DNA of 64,000 bases from Bartonella kosoyi (lineage in GTDB: Bacteria > Pseudomonadota > Alphaproteobacteria > Rhizobiales > Rhizobiaceae). A program made the translations under genes and the position numbers. How positions within the stretch are numbered: the stretch's first letter is position 1; each line of letters opens with the position of its first letter. Under the pieces are notes generated by a model that saw only the letters and a program-made list of their open reading frames with translations, searched no databases and was not told the origin of the DNA. Shown piece after piece: positions 9,305-18,998 of the stretch. The stretch is taken from NCBI RefSeq assembly GCF_003606325.2, contig NZ_CP031843.2, forward strand, positions 1,860,001 to 1,924,000, given 5' to 3'.

Positions 9305-10735
9305 TTAAAACAGAGTTCCTTGATCATCGCTTAGCGACTTTATCTTCCTATGTTTTGAACGTGTCGGAGAAACAGGCTCTTGTGTTGCAACACAGATATC
9401 TCCATCAAAAAAGCGTAAATTTATTTGTCCACTTTCAGGAAACTGCGCCAACCGTTTAATAGGTTTATGATCTTGCCCCAAAGCCAAAACAAAACCGCGC
9501 TCTAAAATATTCTGATAAGAAGTGCTTTTTAAAAGCCTACATGCCAACTCTAACGCCGCACGTTGTTTTTCTACACTGCGCATAAAAGCACGATAAAGGC
9601 GTGCCGTATATTCCTTTGTATGGCGTTGTGCTTTTTCACTCTTTAACAAACGGGGCGAAAGACGGAGATGAAGAGCATGAAAAGAAAAACGTTTTTTATC
9701 GTAACTCACACAAAGAGCACGCTGTAATCGACTTGAAATTTCATCAAAACCACGCCGCGGTAGAGCAAAAAGTTGATCAGTAGAGGGAAGACCTCGTCTG
9801 GCTGCACACAACTTTTGTTGATGAAAATCAAAAGAACGCGCAAGTCCTTTACGCAAACGTGCCCCAAGTGACGCGACACACACTTCAAGATCAAGCTTGA
9901 CGGGAACAGCCTTTTCTGCGGCTCCTGTAGGGGTTGGAGCACGCCAATCAGCGACATAATCAATCAAAGTCCAGTCTGTTTCATGCCCAACAGCAGAAAT
10001 AACGGGAAGGTCAGAAGCATAAACAGCACGAACAACAGCTTCGTCATTAAACCCCCATAAATCTTCTAAACTTCCTCCTCCTCGTGCAACAATAATGAGA
10101 TCAGGCTTTGGAATAAGCCCTCCTGAAGCAAGTGCATTAAAACCTTCAACAGCAGCAGCCACTTCGCTCCCGCTTGTTTCCCCCTGCACACGAACAGGCC
10201 AAACCAAAATATGCAACGGAAAACGATCAGAAATACGATGAATAATATCGCGAATAACAGCCCCCGTAGGGGATGTTACAACCCCTATAATTCGAGGCAT
10301 GTAAGGCAAAGGCTTTTTCTTTGCTGCATCAAATAAGCCTTCTTCTGCAAATCTTTTCTTACGATTTTCAAGAAGAGTCATCAAAGCACCAACCCCTGTT
10401 GGTTCAAGAGCCTCAATGACAATTTGATATTTCGATGACCCTGGATAAGTCGTAAGCTTGCCCACAGCAATAACTTCCATCCCTTCTTCAGGAGGAAATT
10501 TGAGCTTTTCCAAGGAACCGCGCCAAATAACAGCTTCTAACCGCGCCTTATCATCTTTTAAGGCAAAATAAGCATGACCCGAAGCATGAGCACCGCGATA
10601 ACCCGAGATCTCTCCACGCACCCGTACATATCCAAACTTTTCTTCCACAACACGCTTTAAAGCGCCTGCTATTTCGGAAACAGTAAATTCCGCAACATTC
10701 GTTGCACTTGTCTTTTCACCAAACAAACCTACCAT
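9305..10735 (-). CDS. xseA: Exodeoxyribonuclease VII large subunit
   Basis: Large subunit of exonuclease VII, which degrades single-stranded DNA; 476 aa. An N-terminal OB-fold (about residues 15-110, [21 protein letters not shown]) is followed by the catalytic domain with [39 protein letters not shown] and [20 protein letters not shown], then a coiled C-terminal part. All family landmarks are present, so this is the functional copy. Three decayed copies of its first 500 bp or so lie at 12917-13400, 15440-15760 and 17850-18280. No xseB is in the window. Confidence 0.95.
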   Translation of the reverse strand: MVGLFGEKTSATNVAEFTVSEIAGALKRVVEEKFGYVRVRGEISGYRGAHASGHAYFALKDDKARLEAVIWRGSLEKLKFPPEEGMEVIAVGKLTTYPGSSKYQIVIEALEPTGVGALMTLLENRKKRFAEEGLFDAAKKKPLPYMPRIIGVVTSPTGAVIRDIIHRISDRFPLHILVWPVRVQGETSGSEVAAAVEGFNALASGGLIPKPDLIIVARGGGSLEDLWGFNDEAVVRAVYASDLPVISAVGHETDWTLIDYVADWRAPTPTGAAEKAVPVKLDLEVCVASLGARLRKGLARSFDFHQQKLCAARRGLPSTDQLFALPRRGFDEISSRLQRALCVSYDKKRFSFHALHLRLSPRLLKSEKAQRHTKEYTARLYRAFMRSVEKQRAALELACRLLKSTSYQNILERGFVLALGQDHKPIKRLAQFPESGQINLRFFDGDICVATQEPVSPTRSKHRKIKSLSDDQGTLF

Positions 10736-11132
10736 TTTTTAATTCTTTACGCCCGTTTCTGTGAATCTTTTTAAAACAACGCATCTTTAATTTTTAATAT
10801 AGCTTTACCCAATGTCAGTAACACCAATGAGCAAATAGTGTCCACCTTTAACCTCACGCCGATGATCAAAACCATCAAGGCTAAAAACATGGAGATCAGC
10901 TGATTGTTGCATCTAGAATTTTATCAATGAAGGTTAAAATATTCAATCTCAACATCCATAAAAATTTAATGAGAAAAAGAATACCTTTCTAAAAGAGCCC
11001 TATCTTGAAAAGACCTCTCTATACAACACATCCATCTGTTAGCGATAAACTTCAACGTTTTGCAAAGCTTTTAAACCACATGCAAAACGTCGAAGATATC
11101 ATGATCGTATTTTTCCATTTTGCCAATAAAAA
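10736..11132. other. Spacer between a binding-protein gene and xseA (array unit junction)
   Basis: About 400 bp without a gene. Parts of it recur in the equivalent positions of the other array units: a motif like GAAGGTTAAAATATTCAATCT near 10925 is matched near 13470, 15815 and 18318, and a stem-loop lies at 11051-11094. This makes the spacer part of the tandemly duplicated unit. Confidence 0.6.
11051..11094 (-). other. Conserved stem-loop downstream of paralogue 2
   Basis: Inverted repeat: TTCAACGTTTTGCA pairs with TGCAAAACGTCGAA across a 16-nt loop, 39 bp after the stop of the binding-protein gene at 11133. Equivalent hairpins follow paralogues 3 and 4 with different but still pairing stems. 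No U-tract follows on the minus strand, so it could be a processing or stabilising element rather than a simple terminator. Confidence 0.55.
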
Positions 11133-12764
11133 TTATTTTTCAATGGCAGCATAAAAAATACGTGGTGCACCATTCCACACCCATTTTTTGACATCAGGTG
11201 TCATAGCGACAATATTATATGTCTGATAGATAAAAGCATAGGGTCCTTTTTGCATAAATTCACGCTGTAAGTCAGCATACATTTGTGCCCGTTTCTGTGG
11301 ATCTTTTTGAAAGAGGGCATCTTTCACCTTTTTATTCATATCTTCATCCAAATAGCCATGGCACCAACTAGGATAGCCTGTGTTTTTAGCTTCAAACCGA
11401 TTGTCAGGGTTTAAAATAAAACGTGCAGCCATTGTATGAGGATCGGAAGAAGAGTTATTCCATCCTATAAAAATGGTATCAAAACTGCGGGCATAAAGTT
11501 TTGAAAACAACTGCGTCCCGATAAAATGTTCAATCTTAAAGCGCACACCCACCTTTTTTGCATTGTCCTGAATAGACTGAGCAATAGGCAAAGCAAAAGG
11601 GTAAGGAGATTTTCCTGCAAAAATATTGGCTTCAAAACCATTTGGATACCCTGCTTCTGTTAAAAGCTGCTTGGCTTTTTGAAGATCAAGTTTAAAGGGT
11701 TGCCCTTCTTTTTCATCCAAAGCCCCAAAATTACCAAGAGGAACAAAGCTTGCCCGTGGAATGCCCACATCTTTAAGAAGAGTCTTTCCCAAAGTGTCAT
11801 AATCGATAAGATAGCGCATCGCTAAGCGTACTTTTTCATTGGCAAAAATAGGATTTGTTGTATTGAACCCCCATACGATCAGAGATGGAGCCAATATTTT
11901 TTCCACCTTAATATCTGTTGTTGCTTGGAGATCGGCTATATTTTCTGGCGTCAAATTACGAGCCACATCAATATCGTGTTTTTCCAACAACAAACGTTGT
12001 GTACCAGGCTCTGCAATATGCCGAATGAGAATCTTCTTCAATTTGGGTGCCTCTCCCCAATAATGGGAACTTGCACGCAACAAAATTCCTTCTCCAGGAC
12101 GCCAACTTTCTAACTGATAAGGACCAACGCAAGCAGCATGACTTGCCAAATAGCGATTTCCCATATCACCATCTTGTTCGTGTTTCATAAGTGTTTCACG
12201 ATCAAGCAAAGCAACAGTACGATTAGTAGAAATATTGCTCAGAATAAGCTCTGCTGGATAAGGTTTATCAAATTTCATCACCACGGTCTTCTCATCGGGT
12301 GCTTGAAAAGCCTCATCAACATTTTTTTCTGTGATACCATATTCATTAAAAGTTGCCGCATTAGACAGTTTCAATTTGACAACCCGCCTCATCCCCCAAA
12401 CAAGATCACGAGCACCAGCAGGTCGACCATCATTAAACTTTAAATCATCGCGCAAATGAAAAATAATCACTGTACTCTGGTCATCGCTTGCAACATCCCA
12501 ACTCTTTGCCAAAGAAGGAACGATTTTAGCTTCATCATTTTTAGCAGAATCAACCAAATTGTCACAAACATTGACAACAATTTCAGCGCCATACCGATCA
12601 TTGAGCTGCGCAGGATCAAAATTACTAATCGCATCAAGATCCCAAGCCATCACGAGGGTATCGGCCGGTGTTTTGGCTGCAACTTGTTGCACTAACATCC
12701 CAAACGCAATAATTGCAGAGGCAAAAGAACTGCTTCCTTTGAATATTTTTCTTTTTAAGTTCAT
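11133..12764 (-). CDS. Family-5 extracellular solute-binding protein, paralogue 2
   Basis: Periplasmic peptide-type binding protein of 543 aa. It has a signal peptide (MNLKRKIFKGSSSFASAIIA, cleaving near QQVAAKT) and the body opens with DTLVMAWDLDAISNFDPAQ. The start is preceded by AGGGGAAAAATCT. It is closest to paralogue 3 (13680-15311): both share the two-residue longer segment around FALPIAQSIQDNAKK that paralogues 1 and 4 lack. It stands in the first unit of the tandem array, between intact xseA and the first xseA fossil. Confidence 0.9.
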   Translation of the reverse strand: MNLKRKIFKGSSSFASAIIAFGMLVQQVAAKTPADTLVMAWDLDAISNFDPAQLNDRYGAEIVVNVCDNLVDSAKNDEAKIVPSLAKSWDVASDDQSTVIIFHLRDDLKFNDGRPAGARDLVWGMRRVVKLKLSNAATFNEYGITEKNVDEAFQAPDEKTVVMKFDKPYPAELILSNISTNRTVALLDRETLMKHEQDGDMGNRYLASHAACVGPYQLESWRPGEGILLRASSHYWGEAPKLKKILIRHIAEPGTQRLLLEKHDIDVARNLTPENIADLQATTDIKVEKILAPSLIVWGFNTTNPIFANEKVRLAMRYLIDYDTLGKTLLKDVGIPRASFVPLGNFGALDEKEGQPFKLDLQKAKQLLTEAGYPNGFEANIFAGKSPYPFALPIAQSIQDNAKKVGVRFKIEHFIGTQLFSKLYARSFDTIFIGWNNSSSDPHTMAARFILNPDNRFEAKNTGYPSWCHGYLDEDMNKKVKDALFQKDPQKRAQMYADLQREFMQKGPYAFIYQTYNIVAMTPDVKKWVWNGAPRIFYAAIEK

Positions 12765-12916
12765 AGATTTTTCCCCTTAGAGTTTATTATATAAATTTTT
12801 CACGCAATAAAAACGTGCATAAATAAAAAGATCAAACTTAGAAAACACACCTCCTAAAGACAAAATATCAAACCCTTGAAACAGCAGGAGCAGCCCCCTA
12901 GACGATATTGGTAGCT

Positions 12917-13400
12917 AAAACAAAAGAGATAACGGAAAATGATCTGATAAACTGATGAGTGACACCACAAATGACAACAGCATCTATTGGTGATGTCACA
13001 ACACCTGTAACTTTGAACATACAAGCCAAAGATCTTCTTTATCGCATCAAACAAGGCTTCCTCCTCAAACCTCTTTTTGCGATTTTCTAAAAAGAGTCTT
13101 TAAAGCACCGACTTCGGTTTCTTTAAAAACCTCAATCACCCTTTGATACTTTGACAATCCTCACAAGTATGTTTCCAGCAATGCCCACTTTTCTCCTTCT
13201 TCACAAGAAAATTTGAGCCTTCCATGAAACCACATCAAAGGACAATCTCCAGCCTCTTATCGTTTTTTTAGGAAAGACGATAAATTTGAAGCATTCGCTC
13301 CACAATAATCTCATATTCCCCCAACGCACCTGCATATAACCCAATTTTTCTCAACAACACACTTTAAGGTCCCCACTTTTTCTAAAAAATACTAAATTCT
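12917..13400 (-). pseudogene. Decayed xseA 5' fragment (array unit 1/2 junction)
   Basis: Aligns by eye with 10201-10700 of intact xseA. Landmarks include AACGGAAAATGATC, GGTGATGTCACAACACCTGTAA against GGGGATGTTACAACCCCTATAA, GCATCAAACAAGGCTTCCTCC, GCGATTTTCTAAAAAGAGTC, and GAAAATTTGAGCCTTCC. It covers about residues 15-180 of XseA, has many indels and stops, and lacks the remaining two-thirds of the gene. Its place upstream of paralogue 2 mirrors the fragments upstream of paralogues 3 and 4. Confidence 0.85.
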
Positions 13401-13586
13401 GCTTATATTCAGTATGCCCACTTCTTGAATAAACAAATTTATTATTTTTTGCTTCACTTCAGATTGAAATCTCCAATCTTAATACCTATGTATATAGATG
13501 TTTAATAAAAATTCATAGCCCTTCTTTCAAGAAGAGTATGTTAGAATTATTCTATAATGTATTTTAAATGCATTTTACCGATAAAC

Positions 13587-13630
13587 TCCGATATTTTGCA
13601 AAGCCTTTAAGCCCTGTGCAAAACACCGAA
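13587..13630 (-). other. Conserved stem-loop downstream of paralogue 3
   Basis: TCCGATATTTTGCA faces TGCAAAACACCGAA, 50 bp past the stop of the gene at 13680. It occupies the same position as the hairpins at 11051 and 15928. Several stem positions differ between copies but keep pairing or become G-U. Confidence 0.5.
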
Positions 13631-13679
13631 GATATCATCATCACATTCATTGTTGTATGTTACAACATTTAAAACGTGT

Positions 13680-15311
13680 TTATTTTTCAATGGCAGCATA
13701 AAAAATACGTGGTGCACTATTCCACACCCATTTTTTAACATCAGGTGTCATAGCGATAATGCTATATGTCTGATAGATAAAAGCATAGGGTCCTTTTTGC
13801 ATAAATTCACGCTGTAAATCAGCATATATTTGTGCCCGTTTCTGTGAATCTTTTTCAAACAAGGCTTCCCTTACCTTTTTATTCATATCTTCATCAAAAT
13901 ACCCAAGGCACCAACTAAGGTAACCCGTATTTTTAGCTTCAAACCGATTATCAGGATTAAAAATAAGACGTGAAGCCATTGTATGAGGATCCGCAGAGTC
14001 ATTATTCCATCCAACAAAAATTGTATCAAAACTGCGGGCATAAAGTTTTGAAAACAACTGCGTCCCCACAAAATGTTCAATCTTAAAGCGCACACCTATC
14101 TTTTTTGCATTGTCTTGGAGTGACTGAGCAATAGGCAAAGCAAAAGGATAGGGAGAGGTTCCTGCATAAATATTAGCCTCAAAACCATTCGGATAACCTG
14201 CTTCTGTTAAAAGCTGCTTGGCTTTTTGAAGATCAAGTTTAAAGGGTTGTCCTTCTTTTTCATCCAATGCCCCAAGATTTCCAATGGGAATAAAGCTTGC
14301 CCGTGGAATACCAACATCTTTAAGGAGGGTCTTTCCCAAAGTGTCATAATCGATAAGATAGCGCATCGCTAAGCGTACCTTTTCATTGGCAAAAATAGGG
14401 TTTGTTGCATTGAAGCCCCATATTATCATGGACGGAGCCAACACTTTTTCGACTTTAATATCTGTTGTTGCTTGAAGATCAGCTATATCCTCTGGCGTTA
14501 CATTACGGGCCACATCAATATCGTGTTTTTCCAACAACAAACGTTGTGTACTAGGCTCTGCAATATGACGAATGAGAATTTGCTTCAACTTGGGCGCCTC
14601 TCCCCAATAATGGGAACTTGCCCGCAACAAAATCGCATCTCCAGAACGCCAGTTCACTAACTGATAAGGACCAACACAAGCAGCGTGACTTGCCAAATAG
14701 CGATTGCCCATATCTCCATCTTGTTCGTGTTTCATAATTGTCTCACGATCAAGCAAAGCAGCAAGACGAAGCGTAACCATATGGCTAAGGATGAGCTGTG
14801 CTGGATAAAGCTTATCAAATTTCATCACCACGGTCTTGTCATCTGGGGCTTGAAGAGTAGAATCAACATTTTGTTCTGTAATTCCATACTCATTGAACAT
14901 TGCCGCTGCAGACAATTTTAACTTAACAATCCGCTTCATACTCCAAACAAGATCATTGGCACCAGCAGGACGACCATCATTAAATTTCAGACCATCACGT
15001 AAATGAAAAGTAAGTACCGTCCCTTTGCCATCATCCGAAACATCCCAACTTTTTGCCAAAGAAGGAACAACTTTAGCAGCATCATCTGTCGCAGAATCGA
15101 TCAAATTATCACAAATATTGCCAATAATTTCATTGCCATAACGTTCATTGATCTGTGCAGGATCAAAAGTCTCAATTGAATCAAGATTCAAAGCCATTAC
15201 AAGAGTATCAGCCGGTGTTTTGGCTAAAACTGGTTTTACAACCATCCCCAAAGCCATAAGAGCAGAAATAAAAGGACTGCTCCCTTTTAATATTTTTCTT
15301 TTTAAGTTCAT
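13680..15311 (-). CDS. Family-5 extracellular solute-binding protein, paralogue 3
   Basis: Periplasmic peptide-type binding protein of 543 aa. It has a signal peptide (MNLKRKILKGSSPFISALMA) and the body opens with DTLVMALNLDSIETFDPAQ. The start is preceded by AAAGGGAGAAATCT. It is nearly identical to paralogue 2 over most of its length. The block LYARSFDTIFVGWNNDSADP is shared exactly with paralogue 4, which otherwise groups with paralogue 1, pointing to exchange between copies. All motifs are intact, unlike the xseA passengers on either side. Confidence 0.9.
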   Translation of the reverse strand: MNLKRKILKGSSPFISALMALGMVVKPVLAKTPADTLVMALNLDSIETFDPAQINERYGNEIIGNICDNLIDSATDDAAKVVPSLAKSWDVSDDGKGTVLTFHLRDGLKFNDGRPAGANDLVWSMKRIVKLKLSAAAMFNEYGITEQNVDSTLQAPDDKTVVMKFDKLYPAQLILSHMVTLRLAALLDRETIMKHEQDGDMGNRYLASHAACVGPYQLVNWRSGDAILLRASSHYWGEAPKLKQILIRHIAEPSTQRLLLEKHDIDVARNVTPEDIADLQATTDIKVEKVLAPSMIIWGFNATNPIFANEKVRLAMRYLIDYDTLGKTLLKDVGIPRASFIPIGNLGALDEKEGQPFKLDLQKAKQLLTEAGYPNGFEANIYAGTSPYPFALPIAQSLQDNAKKIGVRFKIEHFVGTQLFSKLYARSFDTIFVGWNNDSADPHTMASRLIFNPDNRFEAKNTGYLSWCLGYFDEDMNKKVREALFEKDSQKRAQIYADLQREFMQKGPYAFIYQTYSIIAMTPDVKKWVWNSAPRIFYAAIEK

Positions 15312-15439
15312 AGATTTCTCCCTTTAAAGGTTATTATATAAATTTTCCATGCTACAAAGATACGCAAAATAATAAAATGGGATGAACTACAGGCTCCAAG
15401 AGATAAAGTTTTAAAACCTTCACCCCAAAACCTCTTTTA

Positions 15440-15760
15440 ATATCATCAAAGCACTCCCCCCTATTGGCTCAAGTACCTTAATAACAAAGAGCCTTCATAA
15501 GAATTTGAAATATCGATAAAATAGAAAATTTCGTCAATTTGCCAAGTGCAACGACTTTCATTCTTTCTTCAAGTTTTTGCTTCACTCCCCGTAAAACAAC
15601 ACCTTCCAATTGGCATCTCATCATTTTTCACAGAAAAAGAAAACACGAACACCATAAAAAACGGATATTCCTCACCCTCTCAATATACTTCCATAAAAAA
15701 TTTTTGCTTCAATATTGCAAAGCCTTTTATCCTTTAGAAATAATACATTATGCGACATTG
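15440..15760 (-). pseudogene. Decayed xseA 5' fragment (array unit 2/3 junction)
   Basis: Matches intact xseA from about 10380 onward: CATCAAAGCAC followed by CCTATTGGCTCAAG (intact: CCTGTTGGTTCAAG), AATTTGAAATATCGAT, AATTTGCCAAGTGCAACGAC against AAGCTTGCCCACAGCAATAAC, and CATTCTTTCTTCAAG. It is shorter and more eroded than the copy at 12917-13400, with a left-hand deletion and no readable frame. Confidence 0.75.
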
Positions 15761-15927
15761 GTTGTACTGTTTTTTTCAGCAAAGAAATTGCCTCTTTCGC
15801 ATTCAGAGAAGTTGAAATGTTCAATCTTAACAGCCATGCAAACACATCTTCAATAAGAAGAAAAAATCACTCTTCACAGAGTTTCTTGAAAAGATATTCA
15901 ACAACATACTCACTCCTCACCCATAAA

Positions 15928-15970
15928 TTCGGCATATTGTAAAGCTCGAAAACTTATGCAAAACGCCGAA
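15928..15970 (-). other. Conserved stem-loop downstream of paralogue 4
   Basis: TTCGGCATATTGTA faces TGCAAAACGCCGAA, 49 bp after the stop at 16019. The outer pairs TTCGGC/GCCGAA differ from those at 11051 but still pair, which is the pattern expected if the fold matters. Confidence 0.5.
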
Positions 15971-16018
15971 TATATCATGGCTATACTCTTTATCTATTTG
16001 AGAGCATTGTAGACACAC

Positions 16019-17644
16019 TTATTTTTCAATTTTATTATAAAAAATTTGTGGCGCACTATTCCAAACCCATTTTTTGACATCAGGTGTCATCGCGATAACG
16101 GTATATTTCTGGAAGATAAACGCATAAGGTCCTTTTTGCATCAATTCACGTTGTAAATCAGCATATATTTTTGCCCGTTTTTGTGGATCTTTTTGAAATA
16201 AAGCCTCTTCAACTTTTTTATTCATCCTAACATCAACATACCCATGCTGCCAACTAGGATAGGCTGTATTTTTTGCTTCAAACCGATTATCAGGATTATA
16301 AACAAGACGTGAAGCCATGGTATGAGGATCCGCAGAGTCATTATTCCATCCAACAAAAATCGTATCAAAGCTACGTGCATAAAGTTTGGAAAACAACTGT
16401 GTCCCTGCCAAACGCTCAATTTTAAGATGCACACCTGCCTGTTCTGCACTATCTTGGATTGACTGAGCAAGGAGCAGCCTATAAGGATCATTTGAAACGA
16501 GGAAATTGGCCTCAAATCCGTTCGGATAACCAGCCTCTGCTAAAAGTTTCTTGGCTTTTTGAATATCAAGCTTAAAGGGCTGTCCTTCTTTTTCATCCAA
16601 AGCGCCAAAATTGCCAAGAGGAATAAAACTTGCCCGTGGGATACCAACACCCTTGAGAAGCTTCTTGCCAAGACCTTCATAGTCTATGAGATAGCGCATC
16701 GCCAAACGTACTTTTTCCTTAGCAAAAATGGGATTTGTCATATTGAAGCCCCAATACATCATAGATGGCTCTAACACTTCCTCGATTTTAACATCTGTTG
16801 TTTTTTGCAAATCTGCAAGATCTTCAGGGGTCAAATTACGAGCCACATCAATATCGTGCTTTTGCAACAACAAACGTTGTGTTCCAGGCTCTGCAACATG
16901 GCGAATGAGTATCTGCTTCAATTTTGGTACTTCCCCCCAATAATGGGAGCTTGCACGCAACAAAAGAGCTTCTCCAGGGCGCCAACTTTTTAACTGATAA
17001 GGACCAACACAAGCAGCATGCGTTTTTAAATACTGATTTCCCAGATCGCCATCTTTTTCGTGCTTCATAATTGTTTTATGATCAAGCAAAGCTGTTGCAG
17101 GACTTGCCACAATATTATTAAGAATAAGCTCTGCTGGATAAGGCTTATCAAATTTCATCACCACTGTTTTTTCATTGGGAGCTTGCAAAGCATCATCAAC
17201 ATTTTGCTCTGTAATGCCATATTCATTAAAAATTGCTGCATTCCCCATCTTCAATTTAACAACCCGCTTCATCCCCCAAACAAGATCATTGGCGTTGGCT
17301 GCTCTCCCATCATTAAACTTCAAACCATCGCGCAAATGAAAGGTAATCACCGTACTGTGATCATCCCCTGAAACATCCCAATGTGTTGCTAAAGACGGAA
17401 CCATTTTAGCAGGATTATCTGTAGCACCACTCACCAAATTATCACAAACATTGCGAATAATTTCACTTCCATAAACATCTGTGAGTTGCGCGGGATCAAA
17501 TGTACTGATTGCATCCATATTCCAAGCCATCACAAGAGTATTCGCCGGCGTTTTTGCTGAAGCCTGTTGTGCAACCATCCCCAGTGCCATAAGAACAGAA
17601 ATAAGAGAGCCGCTACTTTTCAATATTTTTCTTTTCAAGTTCAT
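16019..17644 (-). CDS. Family-5 extracellular solute-binding protein, paralogue 4
   Basis: Periplasmic peptide-type binding protein of 541 aa. It has a signal peptide (MNLKRKILKSSGSLISVLMA, cleaving near QQASAKT) and the body opens NTLVMAWNMDAISTFDPAQ. Most of it follows paralogue 1 almost word for word, but residues 421-440 switch to the sequence of paralogue 3 before returning to the paralogue 1 type. The start is preceded by AAAAGGAAAAGTCT. It is the outermost intact copy of the array; beyond it lies only an xseA fossil. Confidence 0.9.
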   Translation of the reverse strand: MNLKRKILKSSGSLISVLMALGMVAQQASAKTPANTLVMAWNMDAISTFDPAQLTDVYGSEIIRNVCDNLVSGATDNPAKMVPSLATHWDVSGDDHSTVITFHLRDGLKFNDGRAANANDLVWGMKRVVKLKMGNAAIFNEYGITEQNVDDALQAPNEKTVVMKFDKPYPAELILNNIVASPATALLDHKTIMKHEKDGDLGNQYLKTHAACVGPYQLKSWRPGEALLLRASSHYWGEVPKLKQILIRHVAEPGTQRLLLQKHDIDVARNLTPEDLADLQKTTDVKIEEVLEPSMMYWGFNMTNPIFAKEKVRLAMRYLIDYEGLGKKLLKGVGIPRASFIPLGNFGALDEKEGQPFKLDIQKAKKLLAEAGYPNGFEANFLVSNDPYRLLLAQSIQDSAEQAGVHLKIERLAGTQLFSKLYARSFDTIFVGWNNDSADPHTMASRLVYNPDNRFEAKNTAYPSWQHGYVDVRMNKKVEEALFQKDPQKRAKIYADLQRELMQKGPYAFIFQKYTVIAMTPDVKKWVWNSAPQIFYNKIEK

Positions 17645-18692
17645 AGACTTTTCCTTTTAACGTTTATTGTATAAATTCCCCACGCAATAAGAACGTGCAA
17701 AATAACAAGATTAGATGAACCATAGGCTCCAAGAGACAAAGGTTTAAAACTTTCAAACAACACTACCTACCAACCACTCCTCCTGCTATACTTATAAGCT
17801 CCTCCCCCAAGATGCACCGAAAAACAATTTAATATACAATAAATGGTATAACCGATAACAAAATCTACGCGTGATATCACAACATCTACCATTAAAAACT
17901 ACACGACAAAGATTTTGTCTCTCTTGCTTGTCGAGCAAGCTTTCCCCTTCTTTCTTCTAGTTTTTTACGCCATCAAAGCCCCCCTGTTAGCTCAAGTGCC
18001 TTAATAACCCTTAATAACGATTTGATATTTCAACAAAACAGGAAAATTCACCCATTTTTCAACACCAACCAACTCTCTCCCTCTGCTGCAAGAGGAGTTT
18101 TGAATTTTTTCATACTTTCCCGCTCAATAACAAGCTCCTCATTATAGCGTATTTCAAAACAAAAAGAGCATGAGCACCAAAAATCCCTGATATTTACTCA
18201 CGTATTCGTACAGCACAAAACTTTTTCAACATCCTATTTTAATACCCTCTGCTCCTTTAACAACACTCAATTCATTGCTTGTATTTTTCAGCAAAAAATA
18301 TCTTTTCAATTCACTAAGGTTGAAATATCTAAATATAATGCCTATATAAGCACAGCATTATCAGAATAGATAGTCTTTTTTTTAAGTAAATTTCCTCAAA
18401 ATATTATTTCTATACACGGAATAATAACAAGTCCGTTACAAAATCTTTAACGGATGAGAACGCTCACCCTAATGCGAAATATCAAAACGTTAAAAAATTC
18501 CCTTAGAAATTCTCAGAAATAAAAGGAGATTTCTTCATGTAATAAAATACGCGTGTATTTCAACGACCACCACCGGTATCACACCAGTACAAAGGTGTTA
18601 AAAAAATAAGAAAATATTTTTCCTTTATGATAATAAAACCACTCTACGATGATAATAAAATAAAAACACTAGAGATTCGAAAGTATATTTAA
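17645..18692. other. Right end of the tandem array
   Basis: About 1 kb with no intact gene. It holds the conserved leader of paralogue 4 (the block AGGCTCCAAGAGA recurs at 15391), a third xseA fossil, and the spacer motif near 18318. After about 18480 no further array similarity is seen, so the last unit stops before another binding-protein gene. Confidence 0.6.
17850..18280 (-). pseudogene. Decayed xseA 5' fragment (array right end)
   Basis: Matches intact xseA over about 10260-10700. Landmarks are GATATCACAACATCTACCAT, CATCAAAGCCCCCCTGTTAG, CAATAACAAGCTCCTC, AAAAGAGCATGAGCACC against GAAGCATGAGCACC, ACTCACGTATTCGTACA against TCTCCACGCACCCGTACA, and TTTAACAACACTCAATTC near the gene start. 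Numerous indels prevent translation. Confidence 0.8.
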
Positions 18693-18974
18693 ATGAGCCG
18701 AAAGAAAAAATTGTCAAATTCTTTTCATGTATTTCTTAAAGAAACATTCAGCCGTGTCGGTCTAAAATTACTGATCCTTTCATTCTTCATTGGCATCGTA
18801 ATGAAGTTTTTTGGATGGACACCTCACAACCTCATACAAAAAATAATAGATTTTCTTCAATCTTTATGGGAAAGAGGATTTATAACGCTTACAAACTTCT
18901 TCCATATAACTATGATGGGCGCTATTATTGTTGTGCCTATTTTTCTTATCTCACGCATTTTTCATAAAAAATAA
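18693..18974 (+). CDS. Small inner-membrane protein, DUF6460-like
   Basis: A 93-aa protein with a basic N-terminus, a membrane segment around residues 23-43 (VGLKLLILSFFIGIVMKFFG), an amphipathic middle (NLIQKIIDFLQSLWERGF) and a second membrane segment around residues 72-90 (MMGAIIVVPIFLISRIF). The pattern resembles the alphaproteobacterial DUF6460 family of unknown function as I remember it; this is a recollection of the family shape, not a search. It is transcribed away from the binding-protein array and converges with 18999-19811. No function is proposed. Confidence 0.7.
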   Translation: MSRKKKLSNSFHVFLKETFSRVGLKLLILSFFIGIVMKFFGWTPHNLIQKIIDFLQSLWERGFITLTNFFHITMMGAIIVVPIFLISRIFHKK

Positions 18975-18998
18975 ACGCTTTAAATATTTTTCTTAGCG

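Larger units (their letters stand above)
12765..13679. other. Array junction region holding an xseA fossil
   Basis: About 0.9 kb between paralogues 2 and 3. From left to right on the plus strand it holds the leader of paralogue 2 (a segment like TTATTATATAAATTTTTCACGC recurs upstream of paralogues 3 and 4), a decayed xseA 5' end, the conserved spacer motif and a stem-loop. There is no intact gene. Confidence 0.6.
15312..16018. other. Array junction region holding a second xseA fossil
   Basis: About 0.7 kb between paralogues 3 and 4 with the same order of parts as 12765-13679: conserved leader, short xseA fossil, spacer motif near 15815, and a stem-loop at 15928-15970. Plus-strand frames at 15539-15942 are chance frames over this decayed DNA. 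Confidence 0.6.

Noticed and set aside
15539..15942. Three overlapping plus-strand frames
   Set aside because: They lie over the second xseA fossil and array spacer; chance frames in decayed DNA.
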